64,000 nt of DNA from Scilla litardierei. Taxonomy: Eukaryota > Streptophyta > Magnoliopsida > Asparagales > Asparagaceae. Every line of letters begins with the position of its first letter. Within the stretch, counting starts at the first letter, position 1. Below, in pieces: positions 35,139-46,296 of this stretch. The stretch covers positions 178,580,051 to 178,644,050 of the forward strand of contig CM061138.1 of the NCBI GenBank assembly GCA_030789695.1, given 5' to 3'. The notes beneath the pieces were generated by a model. The model was not told where the DNA came from and searched no databases. It saw only the letters and a list, made by a program, of their open reading frames with translations. Made by a program: the position numbers and the translations under genes.

Positions 35139-36809
35139 TCAAGAGGCAGCGGGAGGACCAGAAGCAACTGCAGGCTCAGCAGGAGCAGAAGAGGTGACTG
35201 GATCAGCAGGGACGTCCGGAAGATCAGCAGGAGAGACGGCTGAAGTGGAAACCTCTGAAGCAGCAACCGTAGTGGCCTCGGGAGCACCAGTCGGAGTATC
35301 CACCACAGGAGTGGCGGCAACAGGTGTGCTCTCGGGGGCACCAGCAGAAGAAGCAGCAACAGCATCATCGGAAGTGGTAGCACCAGCAGCAGTGCCCTCG
35401 GGGGCACGAGTCGAAGCACGACAAAGCTCCTCAACGTCCTCCTCAGCCATGTCATCTAACTCCTCATCCTCAGAAATGGAAGGAGGAAGATCAACACCCA
35501 TCAGACGAGCTATACGGCAGACTACCTCCTCGGTACGAGCCAAGCGAGACTCGTGACGACGAAGTAACAGTACGACCTCATCCAGGGTGGCAGAGGGAGC
35601 AGCAGAGGCACTGGCAGAGGCAGGGGCAGACGCTGAAGGTGTCGTCCTCTGAACGTGACGAAGAACCGCAAGACATTTCTTGACGCCCGTCGCGTTCAGG
35701 GGAGGACCAAGGGGACGCTCATCGTCACGAGGCAACGTGACACGAAAATGACGAAATACGAGGGTCAATAAGTAAGGAAATGGGATATGAGCCGATTTAT
35801 TGGACTTGCGAATACACTCGAAAGAATCAATCTTATAGAGTATAATGCGAGCCCAATTAATCGAACTCCCCATGAAGATAGAATAGATGAGCTTCAGAAA
35901 GGGCTGGGACGGGAGAGATGAGGAGCCGTACTTGGGAAGCAAGCACGACTTCAGAATCAGATTTAGGACCCAAGCATTTGGCTTGAAAGATTTAGATGGC
36001 ACGCCAATCATGGCAGGAGGGATCTGATGGAAAATCTCAGAAAGGACGGTCTGATCTAAGGAAGAAATATCGTCAACCGAGATATCAGAGGGAAGGAGGC
36101 CAGACGAAGAGATACCCAAAATCTCTCCTAAGATTTCCGCTGTGAGGACTATAGGGGTCCCCAAAACGGTCGTCTCAACAGAGTGGGTCTGATCGTACTG
36201 ACCCCGGATCCTATTCGCATAGAAAAGCTTCACTAATCTAGGGTAGGGGTGAGGATTCGCCTTCGGGTCAAATCGAAGGTAATCGAGGAGACCCGACGAC
36301 GAGAGAAGATCAGCTAACCCTATGAAGTCGCTAAACTGGACGAAATGCTCCAGAAGCAGAGGGCAATGTTCGATACGGTTGTACGCCGCGAGACACAAAG
36401 GGTCATCGCGACATAACGAAATATCGACACCGCCCACCGGCATCGGACCCTTTCCCTTAGGCTTACGGGTAGACGTACGAGGGTGGGTGCTAGACTCGGG
36501 ATGAGTAGGAGGAGTGGGTTCCCTATGAGTCTTTGTCTCGGGGATATACTCCGTATCGGAATCGGTAGGAGTATGGAATGAAGAACAAGAGGCAAGATCT
36601 TTGGCCTTGGGCTTAGGCTTGGGCTTGGGTTGACCTCTAGGCTTGGCGGTCGTCGTCCTCTTCTTCTTGAGAGGAGGCGAAGACGATGAAGGTTGGGTGG
36701 TCTTGGCACGGCGTTTCGGAGGGGTTGGATGCTCGGGATCCGAAGGGTTTTGAGCTACGGTCATCGGCGAGGGGCTAGATGGAGTGATCGGGATACGTGT
36801 TCTTGCCAT
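35139..36809 (-). CDS. Sirevirus B 3' ORF (env-position protein of unknown function), intact
   Basis: An open frame of 557 codons from MARTRIPITPSS (ATG at 36809-36807). It lies downstream of pol and separated from it by the motif array. The N-terminal ~100 residues are basic and Pro/Lys-rich (KRRAK, KKKR, KPKPKPKAK; likely nuclear or RNA-binding, inferred). Residues ~140-380 form a conserved predicted globular domain (LVKLFYANRIRGQYD, TVLGTPIVLTAEILGEILGI). The C-terminal ~150 residues are acidic then Ala/Thr/Ser/Pro-rich low complexity. No signal peptide or transmembrane helix is evident, so env-like refers to position only. I started at the ATG conserved with A; the longer frame up to 36956 translates the leader. 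Confidence 0.8.
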   Translation of the reverse strand: MARTRIPITPSSPSPMTVAQNPSDPEHPTPPKRRAKTTQPSSSSPPLKKKRTTTAKPRGQPKPKPKPKAKDLASCSSFHTPTDSDTEYIPETKTHREPTPPTHPESSTHPRTSTRKPKGKGPMPVGGVDISLCRDDPLCLAAYNRIEHCPLLLEHFVQFSDFIGLADLLSSSGLLDYLRFDPKANPHPYPRLVKLFYANRIRGQYDQTHSVETTVLGTPIVLTAEILGEILGISSSGLLPSDISVDDISSLDQTVLSEIFHQIPPAMIGVPSKSFKPNAWVLNLILKSCLLPKYGSSSLPSQPFLKLIYSIFMGSSINWARIILYKIDSFECIRKSNKSAHIPFPYLLTLVFRHFRVTLPRDDERPLGPPLNATGVKKCLAVLRHVQRTTPSASAPASASASAAPSATLDEVVLLLRRHESRLARTEEVVCRIARLMGVDLPPSISEDEELDDMAEEDVEELCRASTRAPEGTAAGATTSDDAVAASSAGAPESTPVAATPVVDTPTGAPEATTVAASEVSTSAVSPADLPDVPADPVTSSAPAEPAVASGPPAAS

Positions 36810-37097
36810 AGTCGAAGCAAGACACGACACAAGTAGATCAAAAGAAGAAGCCCTAGCCGAAAAAGACTTAAACCCTAAGAACCCTAGAAACCCTAGAAAC
36901 CGAGCTAACCCTAGCTCTAGGAATGGAAATCTAACCCTAGAAGGAGAAGAAATCACCTAGAAGGAGGAGGCCGACGGTGGAGGTCGATGGAGATGGCCGG
37001 AAAACGGCCGGAGGTCGATCGGAAGTCGAAGGGTCTAGAGAGGGATCGGGGTTTCGAGCTGGAGGAGAAACACTTTGGACCGATTAGAAAGAGAACA

Positions 37098-37462
37098 GAC
37101 CGACTAAACTGAGTTTAAGTCGGTCGAGATCGCAAATGACCAAACAGTCCCTGGCACAACTAGTCGGTCACAGTTCAAGCACTGACCGACTAAATCACGA
37201 TCTAGTCGGTCGGTCAATGAGCTTGAACCGACTAGTTGTAAACAGTGGCTGAATCCAAGATTAACTGACAAGATTTAGTCGGTCTGTGTTCATTTACTGA
37301 CCGACTAGATATCAATCTAGTCGGTTGGTCACTGAACATGAACCGACTAAAGAGTCAAAAAGAAGAGGAAACTCAAAAAGCTTGAGTTAGTCGGTCTAAG
37401 TTCTTCTACTAACCGACTAGATGAACATCTAGTCGGTTGGTGGTTGAACTGAAACCGACTAA
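37098..37462. repeat. Inverted-motif array before the Sirevirus B 3' ORF
   Basis: Counterpart of 11704-12090 in A: three-plus units of TAGTCGGTC/T and GACCGACTAG. The leader with CTAGGGTT motifs lies between it and the ATG at 36809. Bases 37463-37706, between array and pol, hold nothing recognised. Confidence 0.8.
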
Positions 37463-37706
37463 AAGAGTCCAAAAGTTGATAATCAAGATCTCTCCCCAAT
37501 TCACTTGGACGATATATCGCAAAACTCTCAATAATCATCTAAACTACCCCATTAAACATCGAAATCTTAAATACGACATTCAAAACATGATTTCGATCAT
37601 AAATTCAAACATATCACATAAATTTCCCAAAAATTCAATAAATCTAGCATGAACGAAATATTTCGAAATATAATAGCATGCAAGAATATTGAATGAAACA
37701 TGAATC

Positions 37707-40700
37707 CTATATCTCGGATTCACCCATAATCCCCAATTCTCGACGCAACCGCACAAAGGAGTCCTCCTTTAGGGGTTTCGTGAAAATATCGGCGATTTGC
37801 TTTTGGGTTTCAACGTACACTAAGATGATGTCCTTTTTAGCAACATGATCATCTAAAAAATGGTGTCGGACATCTATGTGTTTCGAACGGGAATGGTGTA
37901 CCGGGTTCTTGGAAAGACATATTGCACTTTGGTTGTCAACCATGATAGGGCAAGTATCACAATTAATACCAAAGTCTTTAAGTGTGTGTCTCATCCAAAG
38001 AACTTGAGCACACGCGGCACCGGCGGCAATATATTCTGCCTCGGTGGTTAAAAGTGACACGGAATTTTGCTTCTTGGAAAACCAAGAGACAAGGGAATTT
38101 CCTATAAAATGTCAAGTGCCACTAGTACTTTTCCTGTCGGATTTGCATCCCGCATAATCGGCATCACTATATAAGATTAACTCATACGTGCTAGATTTTG
38201 GATAAAGTAATCCAAAATCAAGTGTATAACTTAGATAACGGAAAATACGTTTTACCGCTACTAAGTGAGACTCCTTAGGTTGAGACTGATAACGAGCACA
38301 TACGCATACGGTAAACATAATATCGGGCCTACTTGCGGTAAGATAAAGTAAACTACCTATCATACCTCGATATAGACGAATGTCTACATCCTTACCGCCC
38401 GTATCCTTGTCAAGATGCGTAGTTGTGCTCATTGGAGTCTTTTTCCCGGAAGCACTCTCCATTCCAAATCGCTTTAGCAATTCCACAGTGTACTTCGTTT
38501 GGTGGATGAAGATTGCATCGTCCATTTGGCGAATTTGGAGACCTAAGAAATACTTGAGCTCACCCATGTGGCTCATCTCAAATTGTTCCTTCATAACATT
38601 AGAAAACTCTTCGCAAAGAGCAAAGTTAGTAGCACCGAAAATGATATCATCAACATATATTTGAACTAAAATTATATCATTATTCGCATGCTTGACAAAA
38701 AGTGTAGAATCGGCTTCTCCCATTTTAAAACTCAAATCCAAAAGAAAATTCTTTAATCGATCATACCAAGCTCGAGGAGCTTGTCTCAAACCGTAAAGTG
38801 CTTTCTTTAGTTTAAAAACATGATTTGGAAATTTTTCATTTATGAAACCCGGAGGTTGAGAAACGTAAACTTCCTCAACGACATCTCCGTTTAAAAATGC
38901 ACTTTTAACATCCATTTGAAATAATTTAAAATCCTTATGGCATGCAAAAGACAATAATAATCTAATTGATTCTAATCTAGCTACCGGAGCGAAGGATTCT
39001 TCGAAATCAATACCTTCCTCTTGACGGTAGCCTTGAGCAACTAACCGAGCTTTATTCCGGACGACGACTTGATTTTCGTCGGTTTTGTTCTTGAAGATCC
39101 ACTTTGTCCCTATGACGGTGTGGTTCTTCGATGGCAATGGAACAAGCTCCCAAACTTCATTCCTCTCGAATTGAATGAGCTCCTCCTCCATGGCTAAGAT
39201 CCAAGCGCTATCTTCGCATGCTTCATTAACATTCTTTGGCTCTATCGAGGAGGCAAAGGCACAATGAGCGAAGTAGTTCACTTGAGATCTCGTCTTGACA
39301 CTATCATAGATATTGCCAATGACTTGCTCATGAGGATGGTCACGAACGGTATGAAGCCGTTTGGGAATACCTTGATCACTAGGAACATTCTCAACAACTT
39401 CATTAGTTGGGTTAGTCTCAATAGAATCAATAGAATTATTAGACTTAGAATTATCAAACGAATCACATAAAACATCCATAGAATCATTATCATTTGAAAT
39501 TCTAGTTGGAACAAATCCTTCATTAAAAGAGACATGAAGCGACTCCTCGATCGTTGAGGTTCGTTTGTTGAATATCCGGTAGGCTTTGCTACGCAAAGAA
39601 TATCCAACAAAAATCCCCTCATCGGATCTTGGATCGAATTTGTCCAAACTACCATACGTGTTCTTAATAAAACATTTCGAACCAAAAACACGAAAATGTT
39701 TAACTTGGGGCAACCTACCAAACAACAATTCATAACAAGTTTGTTTAGTGCCGGGCCTCAAAAGTATTCTATTAAGCACATAGCAAGCGGTGTGTACCGC
39801 TTCCGCCCAAAATTGATGGCCAAGTTGGCTATCATCAAGCATAGTGCGAGCACACTCCACTAGCGTCCTATTCTTTCTCTCAACAACTCCATTTTGAGGA
39901 GGTGCACGAGGGAAAGAGAAGGTGTGAGTAATACCAACTTCATCACAAAATGTCTCAAAAGACTCATTCTCAAATTCACCTCCATGATCACTACGAATAG
40001 TGACAATGGTGGTTCCTAAGAGATTTTGTACTTTCTTAACAAAAATTGTGAAGTTTTCAAAAGCTTCATTTTTATTACATAATGAAAATACCCATGTAAA
40101 TCTCGAATAGTCATCTACGATGACAAGTCCATATCTTGCATTTCCTAATGAAGCAACTCTCGTTGGCCCAAATAAGTCTAGATGTAATAGCTCTAGTGGC
40201 CGTTTAGTAGAGATGCTTTTCTTAGGTTTAAATGAAGATTTAGGAAGCTTGCCACGTTGACAACAATCACAAAAACTTTTCTTTTCAAAAACAAGCTTCG
40301 GAAAACCTTTAATGGAATTTAATTTTGAAAGCTTATAAAGTGTTCCAAAGTTCACATGTCCAAAGCGTCGATGCCATAAATGTTGTTCACTTGTGTTGGC
40401 AACGAGACATTGTTCATAAGACTTAGGAAGATCCAAAATATAAATATCTTTATGACGAGTGCAGGAAAATAGTAATTTATCATTATCTTTTCTTAAAATA
40501 TGACACAATCCTTTCGCAAAGCTAACTTTGTAACCTTTGTCACAAAGTTGGCTTATTGAAATAAGATTATGATTTAAGCCATTAACAAGATAAACATCAC
40601 TAATTAAGGGTTTAGATGGGTTACCCACTTTACCAACACCAATGATGGTTCCGCTCTCGTTGCCTCCAAATACGACGCGGTTTCCATTTGATATGGGAAC

Positions 40701-40823
40701 CACTCCGGAGAGCAAACTAGCATCACCCGTCATGTGTTTTGAACACCCGCTATCGAGTATCCAATTTCCCTTGGAGCTAAATTTAAATTTGTTGCTCCTT
40801 TCCTTTTTCTTTTCCTTGAGTAC
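37707..40823 (-). pseudogene. pol: Sirevirus B Pol, one in-frame stop
   Basis: Protease [11 protein letters not shown] near 40755-40725, GAG_pre-integrase [13 protein letters not shown] near 40375, integrase core ([39 protein letters not shown]), reverse transcriptase with YVDD at 38660-38644, RNase H with [10 protein letters not shown] and TEAEYIAAG. The only break is a TGA at 38114-38112 in RNase H (a Cys codon in A). The ATG of MTGD (40733) lies after the protease DSG, so it is not a plausible start for a working protein. The frame needs joining to Gag across 40882-40824. Confidence 0.92.
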
Positions 40824-40882
40824 CTAAAGATAGAGAATTTCATATCACGGTACCCAAGGTCATTGGGTCCAAAAGATTAGAC
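40824..40882 (-). other. Candidate 59-nt gag-pol intron (copy B)
   Basis: Same borders as in copy A (GT after LPK, TTTAG before GTACTC), with one base difference in between. Removing 59 nt puts Gag (start 43129) and Pol (frame of 40733) in the same frame: 2396 minus 59 is divisible by 3. The pol frame has TAG as the last codon of the segment, so one simple frameshift cannot bypass it. Confidence 0.4.
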
Positions 40883-43129
40883 CTTTGGAAGCCAAGTCCA
40901 ATTGGACTTAGACTTCCCCACATAATTTCTACTATGCACAACATCCGAAAAATAAGCATTCATATACATTTGTTTTTCGTCCATGCTTGTGTCCTTTGGG
41001 CTCTAAATTGTGAAAATCTTGGGAGCCATCATCCTATTGGGAGCATGCATTTGACGTTGATTTCTACGTGATGCATGTTGTGGATAGGCATAAGGAACAT
41101 GATGGAATGGTGCACGACGAGAATTATTCATATGATTTTGTGGGTGAACATATGCATGTGTGGGAACACGTGCGTGAGGGTGTCTCACATGGTGTGCACG
41201 TGCTCGAGAATGTGTTGCATAAAAATCATCATATGTGTGAGATGGTGGAGTAGGACGTGTGTTCCTATGTGGCATGGTATTGGTGTACATATAAGCATGC
41301 CCCTTCTTTGGAGGTCCACCCAAAGTGGGTTTCTTTCCAAAAGAGGGCGTGGACGAGGTGGAAGCACCATTGGTAGATGAACTACCAATAGAGTGTTTGC
41401 TACCACTCGTAGAGTCACCGGAAGTTGGCCTAACAAAAGTAGTGGCCGATTTGGATGGACATCCCATCGTATACCCCAAACCAATGTGGTGATTGGCCGG
41501 AAGTAAGTCACTTAGGATTTTATCCAAATGGTCCTTACCCTTATTGAATCTAGTGATTTGGCCTAATATGTTCTCATATTTCTCTTTGAGAGAATGCATA
41601 GAAGTATCTAAAGTAGATACTTGCGATGTGAGCACATAAACACGAGATTTAAGATTCTCGTTCTCAATACTCAAAGTCGAGTTTTGAGAAGTTAAATCCG
41701 CTATCCTATGTTCTTCCAGATCATCAATGCTAACATGTTCAAGTTTAGATTTGAGATTAATAATCTCATTTCTCAACTCTTCAACAACGGTGTCGTTGTT
41801 GGTGATGATAGTCTTAGGCGAGGTTTGAATGCTAGCTAGATCATCTTTTACCTTAGTATATCTATTTACTAATTTAGTGTATTTTGACCATAATTGAGAG
41901 TTAGCATTCCTAAGATCATCCATAGTTACCTCATCGTTGCCTTCGTCATCACTATCATCGGAAGAGGAGGATCCTTGATCACGCTCCTCTCTTGCCATGA
42001 AGCACATGTGCGCTTGCTCCACTTGCTCATCGTCCGACTCTCCGCTTGAAGAATCCTCGGAGTCGGTGAATGTTGCTCCGACAACTCCCTTCTTGTACCC
42101 CTTTTTGTACTTCTTGGACTTATCGAATTTTGGCGCCTTCCACTTCTCCTTTTGCTTATTAAGAGGACACTCCGCTTTCATGTGTCCTGGCTTGTTACAC
42201 TTGAAACACAAAGGAGAGGAAGAGGCGTTAGAAGAACCAAATTTAGCTTTGTTCTTATAGTTACCTTTTCGGAAGAAACGGTTGAACTTCTTGGCCATGA
42301 GTGCCATGGACTCCAAGTCCAACTCGTTTTCCGAGTCTTCATCATCGGTTGATGTGGATGTGGATGGAGCGGCCTTGAAAGCGATGGCCTTCTTCTTTGG
42401 CTCGTCTTGCTTTAGGTAGGACTTCATCTTTTCCTGTAATTTGAGCTTGCTATCCTTGCGTACCTCGTATGACATTAAAGTACCCATTAGTTGAACTACG
42501 GTGTACTTATTCATGTCATTACCTTCCTCGATGGCGAAGGTACGTTTCTCCCAAGAAGAAGGAAGTCCTTCGATAAGCTTCGAGCACTTCTCCTTTTGGG
42601 TGTAGGATTTGCCGAGAGCCTCTAACTCGTTTATGATGTCGACGAAGCGAGCGTAATATTCCTTCATCTTCTCGCCCTGTTGCATATGAAACATTTCGTA
42701 ATCTTTGTTTACAACTACGAGTTTAGAGTCTCTTACCCTACTCGTCCCTTCATGAAGAATGAGGAGGGAATTCCAAATTTGATATGCACTCTTACATGTG
42801 CATATCTTATTGAAGTCCTCGGGCTCCAATGCGCATTGCAAGGCGTTCATTGCCTTGGCATTGCTTACCTCCGCGGCGACCTCCGCGGTTGTCCATTTCT
42901 CAAAGTCTTCTTCTTTGGGCTCGATGTATTCCTTCATTGTGGTCCTCCATAGAGATGCACTCCGGAGGAAGGTTTCCATCCGGCATTTCCAGTACCCGTA
43001 GTTGGTACCGTTGAAAAATGGAGGCCTCGTAGAGGAATGTCCTTCCATCATCGAAGATGCTCCTTCACGGTTCCTGAAGGTGTCATAGTTGGAAGGTGGA
43101 CGCACGGTCTTGTTGTCGTTGGCAGACAT
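40883..43129 (-). pseudogene. gag: Sirevirus B Gag with one premature stop
   Basis: It starts MSANDNKTVRPPS, 12 nt inside the PBS. Residues ~30-220 are the copia gag domain (FFNGTNYGYWKCRMETFL, then UBN2-like helices). The zinc knuckle CFKCNKPGHMKAEC is at about 305-320. Acidic Ser/Asp stretches, a coiled-coil-like segment (~470-520) and a His/Arg-rich tail follow. The long Gag (>700 aa) is typical of Sireviruses. A TAG at 41005-41003 ends the frame early; A has Trp at that codon and runs about 40 residues further to a TAA shared by both copies. Confidence 0.9.
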
Positions 43130-43140
43130 AGCTAAGTATC

Positions 43141-43154
43141 TGGCTCTGATACCA
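43141..43154 (-). other. Primer-binding site, initiator tRNA-Met (Sirevirus B)
   Basis: TGGTATCAGAGCCA on the minus strand, complementary to the 3' end of plant initiator tRNA-Met. It lies 2 nt from the LTR. Confidence 0.95.
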
Positions 43155-43896
43155 AATGTAATGCCCTACAAGCTACTGCACAAGTACTAGAGGGGGGGGG
43201 GGTGAATAGTACTTTAAAAATAACAAGGAGTATAATTCCTAATTATAATGCAAACAACTACCAAATCAATTTGCGGAAGCTTAAATTGAATGACAACAAC
43301 AATAATAACAATGCTAACAAGATATGTTACTGGGTTTGGATCCACCCAAGTCTCCCCGACTTGTTCCCGGTGATCCTACGTCCCAACCACCCGGATCCCC
43401 TCCGGATACTTGAGTTAGAAACCCTAACTCAAGATTTCCACTATGAAATACTTGTGAAAATCCTCCACAAGTCAAATCATACAAAATGTAATTTGTGACT
43501 CCCACAACCCGGGATCACAACCACACTCTCACAATCGAGAGTGAAACTTACAAATCAAATATGAAATGAAATAAGAAAACTTCTTACCGAACAAAATACC
43601 TATGCCTTGAGTATTGCTTACGAATTAGGGCAAGGATGATTTTGGGGGAAGAAGTGGCACCAAACCCTAGCTCCAAGATGTAGATCAGCGATGGAGAGCT
43701 TTGGGGATGTTGGTGACCTAGAATCAAGCACTTGTCTTGGAAGGCTTCACACTCAATGAATCTCTCTTTGGAAGTAAGAGTGAGGAGAGATTATTGAATG
43801 GAATGAATGAGCTTTGAATGCACTTGGAATGATTTCTCTTGATCTCTAAACTTGCAATAATATCAGCCTTGGCAGCAATGAATGCAGCCCATCAAG

Positions 43897-43908
43897 TATA
43901 TATATGAT
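43897..43908 (-). promoter_or_regulatory. TATA box, Sirevirus B 5' LTR
   Basis: ATCATATATATA on the minus strand, about 60 bp downstream of the array, with a CT/GA microsatellite between. It is positioned to drive gag-pol. Confidence 0.65.
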
Positions 43909-43968
43909 AGAGGAGAGAGAGAGAGAAAAACGTTTCAATTAAAGCTCCAACGGCTCTTTTCTGAACCC

Positions 43969-44633
43969 AACTAGTCGGTCAAAGAACAACCACCGACCGA
44001 CTAGTTCATCAACTAGTCGGTCGGTCAATTAACGTGAACCGACTAATGAGTAAACAGAGAAAAGATCAAAGTACAGACTAAGGAACTAGTCGGTCTAAGA
44101 AGAGTAGCTGACCGACTAGTTTCACAACTAGTCGGTCGGTTACTCAACGTGGACCGACTAACAGATAAAACTGAAGTCTGAGAAGAATTAGATTTAGTCG
44201 GTCCAAGAACAAATGTTGACCGACTAATTCACCAACTAGTCGGTCACCAAATGAACATAGACCGACTAACAATAAACAGTAAGTATGGTGAAAAATTTGG
44301 CATGTACAGTAAACTAAACTAGTCGGTCTAAGAAGAAAAGTTGACCGACTAGTTCATCAACTAGTCGGTCGATCAAAGAGCACAGACCGACTAATGATAA
44401 ATAGTAGCTCATGCTCAAATGTGCATGAAGAGGGAAAGCTCAACTAGTCGGTCACAGAAGCATCACAGACCGACTAGTTTACAAACTAGTCGGTCGGTGA
44501 GTCAACTTAGACCGACTAACTGTAGACAGTAAAGAGCTATGAATTAACTGAGAAGAACTAGTCGGTCCAAGAAGCTTGGCTGACCGACTAGATCACCATC
44601 TAGTCGGTCAGTTCTTCTTCTTGAACCAACTAA
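43969..44633. repeat. Six-unit inverted-motif array, Sirevirus B 5' LTR
   Basis: Each unit is CTAGTCGGTC, 15-20 nt, GACCGACTAG, an 8-10 nt loop, CTAGTCGGTC, 15-20 nt, GACCGACTAA, then a 25-50 nt spacer. I count 23 intact motif copies and one degenerate copy (GAACCAACTAA) at the upstream edge. The inner pair of each unit can form a hairpin with a stem of about 10-13 bp. ACCGAC is the DRE/CRT core bound by DREB/CBF factors (established knowledge); binding here is inference. Confidence 0.92.
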
Positions 44634-45036
44634 CATGCACAAGAAGTCCCGAATTGAAGCGCGATGCTTCGGGAAGGATTGTATGGACTTCTACTAAGAT
44701 CCTAGAGCTAAGATATGAGCGTTATGAAGATTTAAAACGTAAGACCTACTCAAGGCTTAACATTCTACGAAAGAAGCTTAAAGACTATAAATTAAACTTG
44801 ACGATACCGTCTTCAATAGCTTCAATCGAATCTTCATGACTTCTAAATAGGTCCATAAGCTTCAACGGAGCTTTAGGCAAACGATCACGTGCTTTGAGAA
44901 GTCTTGAGACGTCGTAATTGATATTCATGTGAATTTGGCGACGATCTCCATAACTGCGCTCACAAAGTGTTAGATCATATTATATTTATGTTTGTTCATC
45001 ATCCAAAACCAAATCCGGGGAGTCCAATATCCCACA

Positions 45037-45894
45037 TTATACACTCACGATCTATAAAGATATAATACCACAAGTCATCCAGACATACCACTAACATATA
45101 AATACAACCATTCTTAGTCAATTTAACGCTTCTATCGTACAACCACTTTTCCATACCACATACTACCATATTCACATTATAATGAAATCACTTCACGGAT
45201 ATATATGCACGTAATATCTTACACCATTCACAGATTTATACATGCTTTACTCATAGTACTAGGGTCATCGTAATCTACCCACCTTAAGATCAAGTCCGTC
45301 CTCAGACTTCCTTAAATAGGTTGACCTATGGTGAGTGGACTTAGACAATAAGCTCGTTTTACCCAAGTTTTGCATACATTATAATGAGACAAAATACGTC
45401 CATATATACGTAGTCACAAACATACGTTTATGCATACCTCCTGGTATACACACGCTCAGGCATCATCCCATAGGGGTAACACGGTATTATAATCCTACCA
45501 CACATAAAACACACTTACTCATACAATGTTTATATATACCTCTAACTAACCACATACACATATACACACGAGCACACGCCAGTCGTACTAACATATAGAT
45601 CACATTATAATCTGCACACAACTACACATACACCTATTATCATAACACTTAACATGCGCATCACGGTATTAATATATAATTACAACCATCAACAAGTACG
45701 ACAAAGGTATATATACTCCTAATAACTAGCCAAAACCAAATCAATCACGCTCAGGTATTCCTATAGTGATATAGCTAATCGCTTGCCTAAGTATAAATAT
45801 ACGCTTACTAATCTATACTCAACTATATACATATACATCACAAATTACCACACATGCACATATGACACAATAGACAATCACACCATACTAGCAT
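45037..45894 (-). mobile_element. Element C2 internal region, second part
   Basis: Continues 23162 after the duplicated TTATA and is homologous to 17237-18105. It breaks off at 45894/45895 and joins the 3' portion of Sirevirus A. No third C LTR is present, so C2's outer part was deleted. Confidence 0.85.
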
Positions 45895-46296
45895 ACGACT
45901 CCCATGCTTTTTTATTTGAGGCCATTGTTGTTGTCGTTGTTATCCTCCCGCTCTTTTTGCTTATGTCAAAGGGGGAGAGATATAATAATAACGATGTGCT
46001 AAATGAAAATTTAAAGCATTATTCTAAGAAACTAACTTGATATGTTAGATTCAGGGGGAGTTAAGATATATAAATGGATTTTCAAATCCGATATTTCAAT
46101 AACCTACATTTGGTATTCGATATTTCAATAATCAATTCTCATTTTATATACTTCACTCGTCTGCTTGATGCGTATTATTATTGTTTAAAATTGGATTTAA
46201 CGTGTCATCAATGCAGGGGGAGTAAGTAAATTTCATTTGAATTATTATTTTTGATTATTATTTATGTTGGTTTGTCATCACCAAAAAGGGGGAGAA

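Larger units (their letters stand above)
23163..45036 (-). mobile_element. Sirevirus B (Ty1/copia), full length, interrupted by element N
   Basis: Bounded by TG (23163) and CA (45036), with 5-bp target duplication TTATA on both sides (23158-23162, 45037-45041). Minus-strand order: 5' LTR 45036-43157, initiator-Met PBS, gag, pol, motif array, 3' ORF, polypurine-like series, PPT 34187-34174, 3' LTR 34173-23163. Removing N leaves a 3' LTR of about 1879 bp against 1880 bp for the 5' LTR. Only one stop in gag and one in pol were found, so this is a young, nearly intact copy. Confidence 0.93.
43157..45036 (-). repeat. Sirevirus B 5' LTR
   Basis: 1880 bp. On the minus strand: TGTGGGATATTGG..., U3 with the six-unit motif array (44633-43969), TATA (43908-43897), R/U5 with an 11-G run near 43190, ending TTACA next to the PBS. 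Confidence 0.95.

Noticed and set aside
34951..35556. Plus-strand ORF of 201 codons
   Set aside because: Shadow of the low-complexity C-terminus of the Sirevirus B 3' ORF on the opposite strand.
43969..44633. CRISPR array (regular short repeats with spacers)
   Set aside because: Plant nuclear context, inverted and degenerate motifs, variable spacing; it is an LTR promoter array.
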